DNA of 64,000 bases, from positions 124,001 through 188,000 of the forward strand of contig MEHQ01002869.1 in the NCBI GenBank assembly GCA_008828725.1, given 5' to 3'. Shown here piece after piece: positions 1-7,800 of this stretch. The stretch is from Saccharina japonica. Its lineage: Eukaryota; Sar; Phaeophyceae; Laminariales; Laminariaceae. The notes beneath the pieces were generated by a model. It saw only the letters and a list, made by a program, of their open reading frames with translations. It was not told where the DNA came from and did no database searches. The translations under genes were made by a program, and so were the position numbers. The number at the start of each line of letters is the position of its first letter. The stretch's first letter is position 1.

Positions 1-261
1 AATATTTTGGCCAAAAAGTCCTGCCCCTACCGTAGCCCGCCTCCGTAATAGTAGTCTTACTGATGGTCAGTCAGAAAAAATATTTGCCTCGAAAGGCAAT
101 AAAGTGCCACCCGTATCACACGCTTCAGTATGTTTTACGGCGGTCGCTCGACTCCTGGGCGGGTGAATCGATTCGACGCAAACCGCCCACCCGTCGCGCG
201 ACAGTCGAACCGCGCCGTGCATGATGACCGCGCCCAAACTATGCTGCCCTCCCCCCCCCCC

Positions 262-360
262 GGTGAAAACCCGACATGCTCCGTCCCGGCATTGTGGGGA
301 TGCGAGGGTCTATGGTCATACGACTACGGTCATGCATGAAAATGAAGTACACCCCCCCCT
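262..360 (+). mobile_element. Poly(C)-tailed repeat family 2, 3' fragment
   Basis: Carries the family signature CGTCCCGGCATTGT, then GATGCGAGGGTCTATGGTCA and a CATGCATGAAAATGAAGTAC end followed by C-rich sequence. Other copies are near 19900, 24860, 25220, 25456, 25855, 30070 and 38500 (plus) and 40930 (minus). Translated remnants end in YDYGHA-stop, which suggests a non-LTR retrotransposon 3' end; the family is not recognised. Confidence 0.6.
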
Positions 361-724
361 GCTCATTCCCTCCCGAACGATGCGATGCGACCTGACGTTT
401 CCCGTTTTTTTTTTCCGTTTGCCGTCGATAGGATAGGTTTTTCCGAGCACGCGTACGTGGAAGCGTTCAAGGAAACGGAGCTTCGGTTTCGAGCCGAGCC
501 GGGCGCGGCGTCAACGGCGGCGCTGAGGGCGCAGACGGACCACGTCCAAACCGTGCCGTGCCTCCCACCGACACCAACGGCGGCAGCGGTGGTGGTGGAA
601 GGGGGAGGCGATTTTTTTTTTTGATTATTAAAAAGAAAGAAAAAGAGGACCAAAAGAAGAAGAGGGGGGGGGGGGAGGGGCGAAGGAGGAGCAGCCGACG
701 GAGCGGTAACACACGCACACCTTG
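361..724. other. No gene seen; purine/pyrimidine-skewed stretch
   Basis: GC-rich sequence with a T-run near 611 and a purine-rich segment at 625-690. Overlapping open frames on both strands are compositional. Bases 1-261 likewise show nothing recognisable. Confidence 0.4.
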
Positions 725-1000
725 GACAGATCATCTACAGATAGATAATGATCTGTAGATGATCTAGATCACGTAGTTCCTCACCTGCCGTTGTGAGAGG
801 TAGTGCAGGATCTGTGCATATATAGTACAGATCCAACCCAGGATTACGTTGCCCTAGATCATGCACAGATTGTACGGGTCCCACCCCGGCAACAACATGA
901 GCTAGATCATGCAAGATTGGGGAATAGATCTATCTGCCTCGAAATATCCCCGAAATATCTACTGCTGTAGATGATCGAGTGAAAATCGATCATCTGTACG
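725..1000. mobile_element. GATC-rich dispersed element, copy 1
   Basis: Dense in GATCTAGATCA, CAGATCAT and TAGATGATC motifs, with the conserved core CCCACCCCGGCAAC then ATGAGCTAGATCAT. The ends carry inverted TAGATGATC-type sequence, so this looks like a miniature inverted-repeat element. Related copies: 51745-51930, 53785-54035, 56150-56310 and 56620-56890. Confidence 0.6.
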
Positions 1001-1363
1001 AGATGTTAACACACATCTTCAACATCAACTCTGTTGTTGTTGTTGTGACGTTGTTGCTTCCACGTTACCTCATCGCCAAAAAAAATCTAGTCCGTGGTCG
1101 GGAAGGCTCCGGTAACTGTGCAGGTGGAAGAACACCCCGAGAAGAAATAAGCTAACTGTTTGACCGATCCTCGGCAAACAATGAGGGTACATTTATTCGT
1201 AGAGTGGGACCGTCCCACTGTGGCGCGATTGTAGGACCGGCCTGCGGGAAACGTGTGGGGTGGGGGTGGCGGTGGGGGGATTGATTGATTGCCGTCGCGG
1301 CGCATACAACCGGGTCGGCTTTCGAAACGAAAATGTGTCAAAAGGGGGTGTTTAGGACCTGGT

Positions 1364-1655
1364 AAGGCATATGGTCTGGGGGTATCCGGGTATATGCTCT
1401 GGGGGTACCCAGGTATATACTCTGGGGGTACCCGGGTATATAATTTGGGGGTACCCGAGTATATATTTTGGGGGTACCCGGGGATATACTGTGGGGGCAC
1501 CCGGGGATATACTCTGGAGGTACCCGAGGCTCTGGAGGTACCCGGATATGTTATTCTGGGGGTACCCAAGAGTAAACCCCAGAGTAGTTACCTACTCGAG
1601 TATGACCATAACAACCAGGTATGGTACCCGGGTACCCCAGCTTGCCCTACTAAGC
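1364..1655. repeat. Tandem array of about 24-bp GGGTACCCGGGTATATAC units
   Basis: About eight units of CTGGGGGTACCCGGGTATAT with substitutions, decaying after 1560. Bases 1001-1363 before it show no gene. A relative occurs near 51300-51530. Confidence 0.85.
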
Positions 1656-1937
1656 TTACCCTTTCAAAAGGCGTTATTGTCCCGGGAACCCTCTGCCAGA
1701 AAGCTCGTCGTGGTGAAGGACACGCCGCCGCTGGCCGTTATATAGGGGGCTCTCTCGCACAGGGGGTGACTTGTTGGTTGGCGTCGCCCGCCAGCAGTGT
1801 ACTTGTACTTCTTGGAAGGGGCGTCGTGTGTCGCCATTGTACCAAGAGCGATCCACGCGACGAATAACACGCGGCTGCTTTTTTGTTAACCCTTGTATGA
1901 TAACGAGTACTGCACTACCTGTGCCGAAACATATACT

Positions 1938-2280
1938 GACGCGTGCTACGATAGAGCTAGCATTTTTCGGTTGAAATCGTTTCTGCATGATAGGGCTAAA
2001 ACCCCTTAAGAACTGGTTCCACGTATTGGGGGACAGACTACTTGCAATTAGTGTGGGATAATTTTTCAGTTTTGAATGGGTTATAACCCAAAACCGTCGG
2101 ACTTTCATTAAGGTGTTGGAAAATTGTTCATTGTATACTTAGGCATGGTAATTTTCATCGGGTAGCATTTTCCCCCCCCTTCAAAATCAGTTTTTTACTT
2201 ACTATTAGTATAGAGCTCCTCAAGCGACCACCCTCAGAAGGCAGAAACATGGTGTGCACACCTCTACCGTAGCATGCGTT
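1938..2280. mobile_element. TIR element family E, copy 1, with nested TTAA miniature element
   Basis: Starts GACGCGTGCTACGATAGAG and ends CCTCTACCGTAGCATGCGTT, near-complementary ends. A family B miniature element (about 1998-2085, CCCCTTAAGAACTGG … GAATGGG) lies inside. Same ends at 27101-27684 and 28193-28560. Confidence 0.65.
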
Positions 2281-2854
2281 CATTTGACTCTAAATTCCAA
2301 GGAGTGTCCCCAATACGGGAGAGCCCACTTTAAGGGGTTACATAAAAAGACTCGCCAACACCTACTTCTACCCCAAACGGAAAATGGCTAGACAAGTACG
2401 GCAACATTGTTTCCAAAAGAGCTTCACAGAATGCTCAAAATGTCTGTCGTATTAACTTCCAACATCCAGCCGTTGGCGATCTATTCTATCTACGTCTTCT
2501 CCACAACACTCCCGCTAGATCCTTCGCCGAATTAAGATCTACCCATAACCCGCAAAAATACAAAGGCCGAGAAGGGTGAACTGTTATAGTGTCATGTCAC
2601 CGTGTTTTTTTTGGTGGCTCGCTTTGGCGAGAAATTGGTTTGCGGGAGTCGTGTGTTGGTTCTATCGTAGCATTCGTTTTTCTGAGGGTGGCCACTTCAG
2701 GAGCTCTTTGCATACTTCATCCAAATAGTTTTGTCGGAGAAAATAAAAAAAAAATGCGACGTACATACACACCCGATGAAAATTCCAAGGCCGAAGCATA
2801 CAAACGACAAATACTGCAACACAAGAAGGACACAGCTAGTTGGACGGATTTGGG

Positions 2855-3035
2855 TTAACCCCTTAAGAACCGGTCCCCCACGTTTTTGGGGACAAACTAG
2901 TTGGAATTAGTGTGGGATATTTTTTTTTCAGTTCTGAATGGGTTATATAACCCCTCAAGAACTGGTCCCACGTATATGGGGACAAACTACTTGGAATTAG
3001 GGTGGGATATTTTTTCTTCAGTTCTGAAAGAGTTA
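2855..3035. mobile_element. Two adjacent family B (TTAA-type) miniature elements
   Basis: Two head-to-tail copies of CCCCTTAAGAACYGGTCC … GGGGACAAACTA … TTGGAATTAG … CAGTTCTGAATGGG; the first is flanked by TTAA. A single end of family E (AGTACCTCTATCGTAGCACG) follows at about 3075-3103. Bases 2290-2850 before it show nothing recognisable. Confidence 0.75.
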
Positions 3036-3183
3036 AGGAGCTCGATCATCCAGAAAACGTTTCAGCCAAAAAAAGGTACAGTACCTCTATCGTAGCACGC
3101 GTCTAAACGTAACACCAGCCGTCGGCGTAAAGTCTGGTTTGAAGCGGAGGGGAAATCGATCAGACGCTCGTAAGTTGCCCTTT

Positions 3184-3312
3184 GTTTTAGAGGGGAAATC
3201 GAGGGGTCATTTTTTACTTGGTTTTGGAGGGGAAATCGAGGGGTCATTTTTTACTTGGTTGTAGAGGGGAACTCGAGGGGTCATTTTTAACTTGGTTTTA
3301 GAGGGGGACTCG
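3184..3312. repeat. Tandem array of about 37-bp units
   Basis: Roughly four units of AGGGGAAATCGAGGGGTCAT followed by TTTTTACTTGGTTTT. No coding potential. Confidence 0.85.
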
Positions 3313-4635
3313 TTCGGACAAGAAAATAACTTGAAATTAGAGATCCCAGTGACGCACTGGAGAAATGTGCTCTATTAATAGCTGTTCGTCCGCCTGGCCT
3401 GCAGACATAAGTCTATTACATGTATCCCGTCCGCACCTTAAAAAACTCAGTTTTAAACAAAAGCAGGCGCGACCGGAAGAACTACAGTACTCGTAGTTGT
3501 AGCAAGCGTCTCACACAAAAACGGCTGCTCCCGCCATCCCATCTTCATGGAAACCCCGAAGGGCACTCAAACAATACTGTCCGCAGCGCTGACTTAATCC
3601 TCCTGCACAACCTCTACCCTCTCCACTTCTATCCACAGCAATCAGTCGTCGTCATCGTCGTCTACAAAAAAAAAATGCGGCTGCTCGTAATAACAAAAAA
3701 TGCGCGGCATCGTTTGATGTCGCAACCGATGCTGGGCTCGTGACGTCCACTGCAGCACAGCCCGCTCCCACCCACTCCCACTCCCGCAGCGGCTGCTGTG
3801 GGGGGCGGGCGGCATGCGTCCCGAGTCGAGTTTAACTTTAATGCAGTTCTGTGGGAGCCCTCGCTCGCTTGAGGTCCTTTCCGTCGGCAAGCAGGCGCCG
3901 TCGATCTGGCGACGCGTCGTGGGCGACAGGCTCAACCTACACAAAGAAAAATGTCGCGGCCCGGAGAGCCCCCCGTCTCCTTCCTTCGCGATCCAGCACA
4001 AATAAAGCCCGGGAGTTGTGTCGTCTCGCCCCACGGCCATCTCTACTGTAGGTATTTTTCCCCCTGAGTTCTCCCCCCTTCCTGCATGAGTCAGAATAAC
4101 TATCGTCGCGGGTTGTGTCATCTAGCCCACTGTCCTTTTTACTGCAGTCAAATCTCCTGTGTTCTCAAGTGTCGATCTCCGGCCTTGCCTCCTCCCCCTC
4201 CCAGCTTCCTCTCAGGAACGGGGCAAGAAAGAACCGAACCGAGTTGACCCCCACCCCCCGCCAGCGCCACGGTTCTCTCCTCGCTCGTACTCTCGAGCTT
4301 GTTGCCTTGATTTTTCGCGCTCCATCATCTGCGCACTCATCGGCGTTGGCTCTCTCTCTCTCCCTCTCTGCTCGCCCCCGGCACGTCTGTCTCCTGTCTT
4401 GTCTCCCAGGACAAAACTGACATCCCATCGCAACGACGACCACAATAACGACACAGCAGAAGCGGTACCAGCATCACGGCCACCATCCATCACCATCCAT
4501 CGTCATCGTCACCATCACCGCACCAGCAGCAGGAAACCTTTGATCCTCGAACCCGTCCCCCACGCCCGCCTCCACCCCTGCCTCCGCCCCCGCTCCCGCT
4601 CCCCATGTGATCCTAGACCCCCCCCCCCGCGCGGC
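3313..4635. other. 3' flank of the rubredoxin-like gene
   Basis: No gene recognised. 3313-3740 is AT-rich. 3741-4635 is GC- and pyrimidine-rich with CATCAC-type simple sequence near 4480-4530, and probably includes the 3' UTR of the minus-strand gene ending at 4636. Confidence 0.4.
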
Positions 4636-4806
4636 CTACTGCTGGGCGAACCAGAAGCCGAACGCCACGGTGCCCGCGAGCCCGATGAATGAGAACAGCA
4701 AGATCGGAGCGTCGCCACCGTCTTGGGTGATGCCGACCTGGTCGCCCACCTTCTTCGCGAAGCGGCGACGGGGACCGCGGCACTGCGGGCAGACGAACCC
4801 GCGTTT
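4636..4806 (-). CDS. Rubredoxin-like gene exon 3: second Cys knuckle and membrane anchor
   Basis: Acceptor ctatatcag|AAACGC. The exon has 56 codons and a TAG stop. It starts KRGFVCPQC, completing the four-cysteine site, then has a basic segment, a short polar GITQDGGDA linker and a strongly hydrophobic C-terminal helix. Exon 2 to exon 3 reads FLEEQ|KRGFVCPQC, which fits the family pattern with no insertion. The 3' flank (3740-4635) is GC-rich and without clear coding. Confidence 0.85.
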   Translation of the reverse strand, partial: KRGFVCPQCRGPRRRFAKKVGDQVGITQDGGDAPILLFSFIGLAGTVAFGFWFAQQ

Positions 4807-7800
4807 CTGATATAGGGCAGCGGAAGGCGGGAGGCGGGGCAATCGCGAACGGTCGGGAGGTTGGGGCACCCGGGTCAGTCGTGCGGCGAGGTATGGCGGG
4901 TGGGGCTGGGAGATGGGGGGGAGAGGTGTAATCATGTCCGGGGGGGGGTCGGCGAGGCGGCGGGAGGGGGGGGGGCGTACTCATTTGTTGCTTGCCTTAA
5001 GTCATTTGACTCTTGACCACGCATCCCTTTCGAGACGGAGCACCGTTCCTACTCCTAATAGAGACACTTCCAACGTTTGGGCGCTCATTACGTTGTTTCC
5101 ATATATTACGAAACTTTTTGCTAATCCTATCCCCTTTTCCTGTTTCGCCTCCTTTGGCCACCATCTATCTCCTAAGATAGCGATCATTTTCTCGCTAATA
5201 TTTAGTGTACCAAACTTCTCCATGTCACATTCGTCTATTTTCCGTAACACATCCCGTTCCTCCTTGGACATTTCGCATTCTCCCACTATGTGAATTCAAC
5301 TCTCTCTTGCTTTGCCACATGGGCATATCTGTGCATCTACTTCCTCCTCCTCCCGGCTACTGGTATACCTCTTTCTTCTTCCTGGCAGGTCCAGGTCCCC
5401 TACACGAGATCGCAGTTTCAGCGTTTTCGCGAAGTCCATTGGGCCGTGCAAATACGTTTTAATTCCTATCCCTTCTTTTAACCCCCCGTATATCTTCAAG
5501 TGTTCCTCCGCTTCCACTTTCTTTCTTAACGCTAGCCTTTTTCTTCCTTCTCTTTATTTTACTTCTGTCTTGTACCCCCCAAAATTCTCTATATGGTCAG
5601 CATCTCTTTTGGGTTTCCTATATCCTTCCATACTTTCTCGACTACGCTATCCCACCTTATTCCAGCTCGTCCTTTGGTTACTTTCTCCTATAAAGTTTGA
5701 TCAACTATGGCTGCCAACCTCTATTTGGCATGTTCTTTACTTTACATTGCCATTTCAACTTGCGTACGTCTCTGTATGTCTTGAGTGGGTACTCGTACGT
5801 ACATTCCCAGTTACGCTCTTAATACTGTATTACTCGTCGTACTTGAGCATCCTAGTACTTTTTTTAGCTGCTGTCATCTGTGCTGTTTCCAGCTGCTTTA
5901 CGAGCTTCGCGTTCCCTTCCCATACTTCTCCTGCATACTCTAGTTTTGGTACAATCACATTCATCAGGATACATCTCTTAATTCTAGTGCCATGGTGCGA
6001 GTGTGTTAGGGGGGGAGGGGGGGGTGAGAGGGGTGTGCTTGCAGAGAGCAATACATGGGGGATCAAGGAACACAAAAATGGCTGCCACACTGCGGTTGAT
6101 GCTTCTGCTACTAGTTCTAGACTTGCTGCTGCTACTGCTGTTGTTGCCATTACTGCTCGCAGCTGCTGCTGTTGAGGCTGCTACTGCTGCGGTTTACTTT
6201 CTGTGTGGTGCAATGTACAAGCGTTGCAAGCGTACGGGGCATTTGGAGACACATATCCTTGCTTCCGACACGGTCGCTTGAGCAAACAGCGAGCGGCGGG
6301 GCGAGGGTGAGCCACAGAAAAAAAAACGCCTGCTGAGGCAGAGCGATGCGGCCAACTTTTCGTGGACCCTACGCTTCAAAAATTCGACGAAAATAATGCT
6401 GTCACGAATCAGAGCGAGCCACGACGATTCTGGTGCGCGATATGGCACACAACTTGGCGCAGAGCTCTGGCGCAGAGAACATAACACTAAACACTGCCAT
6501 TGTCTATTTATTGTACAGTACGCGGCGGAGATTACGAAATTGGTACCGTTAATGTTGAGGCGCCTTTGCCGATCTCATCCCACAAATCGTACCAGATAAA
6601 GTACCAAATACATCATGATTTCTTGCTGGTTTTACGTGTTTTTGGCTGTTTTTTTTTTAACCCCTTAACCCTTATAGGACTGGAGTCCCGTTTTGGGGAC
6701 AAATTACTTAGAATTAGAGTGGTTTGTCCCCAAAACGGGACTGCAGTCCTAAAAGGGTTAAGAACCGGTCCCACGTATTTGGGGACAAACCACTTGGAAT
6801 TAGTCTGGGATATGTTTTTCAGTTCTGAATGGGTTAAAATTAAAATTAAATCACGAGAAGCCATCGACGCACCCAACCCTAACCCTAACCCCAACCCTAG
6901 TGCAGGCTAAGGCTCGACCCGGTGCGCGGCTTCGCCGCGCGTTTTGGACAATCTGAAAACAATGTGCGGGACCACCACAAAAACCGTAATATATTTGGTA
7001 CTTTATCTGGTACGATTTGTGGGACAAGAGGAGTGGTAAAGGCTCGTACTGCTGTTGATGTTTAGTCCCCCACTTTTTTGCACGAAACCTAAAGAAAGTA
7101 ACTCTAAATTAAAGTAGTGCACGGCACACCCTGCCTCATAGTAAGAATTTGAGCCTGGCCCAAACAAAAGAGTTTCGCAAGTGGCGTCCCGAACTACAAG
7201 CAATGTCGCCGCCCTTGAATGTTGACAGCTATGTAGGGTTCGCCTGCCCGACCAGCAAGAGCCCCCCCCCCCATCCTCCCACTCCGACGCACCTGCTCCT
7301 CGAGGAACAGCCCCCCGCAGTCATCGACGTCGTAGATGTACCCGCAGTCAGCGCACACCCACTCCCCTTCCCAGAAGACATTTCAGGGCATGTTCGCTCA
7401 CCCCTTAGGCTGCCCATCAGTCAGATAGTCCGAGGAAATCGGAACCGATCGCACGGCACAAATTGTCCAGTGAATAAACTCGATGGGATGGCCAGCCCAA
7501 TAGTCGCGTTAATTTAAATACTAGCTCGGTAAGTTCGCATATAACGGGGGCGCCGGGTATCGAGAGAAACGCTTTATTAGTTGACAGAATGGCACGGCAA
7601 ATTCCAGGAGGGGAGAGGGGGGAGAGAGGCTGGACGGAGGGGTGAGGGAACGGAGGCACACGCGTAAGGGCGTTGTGGGAAGTTCAATATGCGGGGATGA
7701 GAGCTGGGGGGGGTGAGGGTGTGGGGGTAGCATCTTGTCGCTTGCCTTTAAGTTTATTTGATAGAACCATGTGACCCGACAGGCATCCTGTTCTGAGACC

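Larger units (their letters stand above)
6578..7024. mobile_element. 447-bp TIR element (family F) with perfect 33-bp inverted repeats
   Basis: The ends 6578-6610 and 6992-7024 are perfect inverted complements over 33 bases, beginning TCCCACAAATCGTACCAGAT. Inside are nested family B and A miniature elements (6661-6833) and a telomere-like CCCTAACCCTAACCCC tract (6878-6900). A diverged reverse copy is at 22678-22902. I see no clear target duplication. 5996-6577 outside it contains CTG-rich simple sequence and no gene. Confidence 0.85.

Noticed and set aside
725..1000. A bacterial-type origin or Dam-site cluster because of dense GATC.
   Set aside because: The same block occurs five times as a dispersed repeat in a eukaryotic intron-rich window.
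4165..4718. Arg/Ser-rich and Pro-rich frames on both strands upstream of 4636.
   Set aside because: They are compositional frames in GC-rich 3' flank, with no domain and overlapping on both strands.
5312..6175. A 287-codon plus-strand frame.
   Set aside because: It is the antisense of the decayed LINE; the minus strand carries the recognisable protein motifs.
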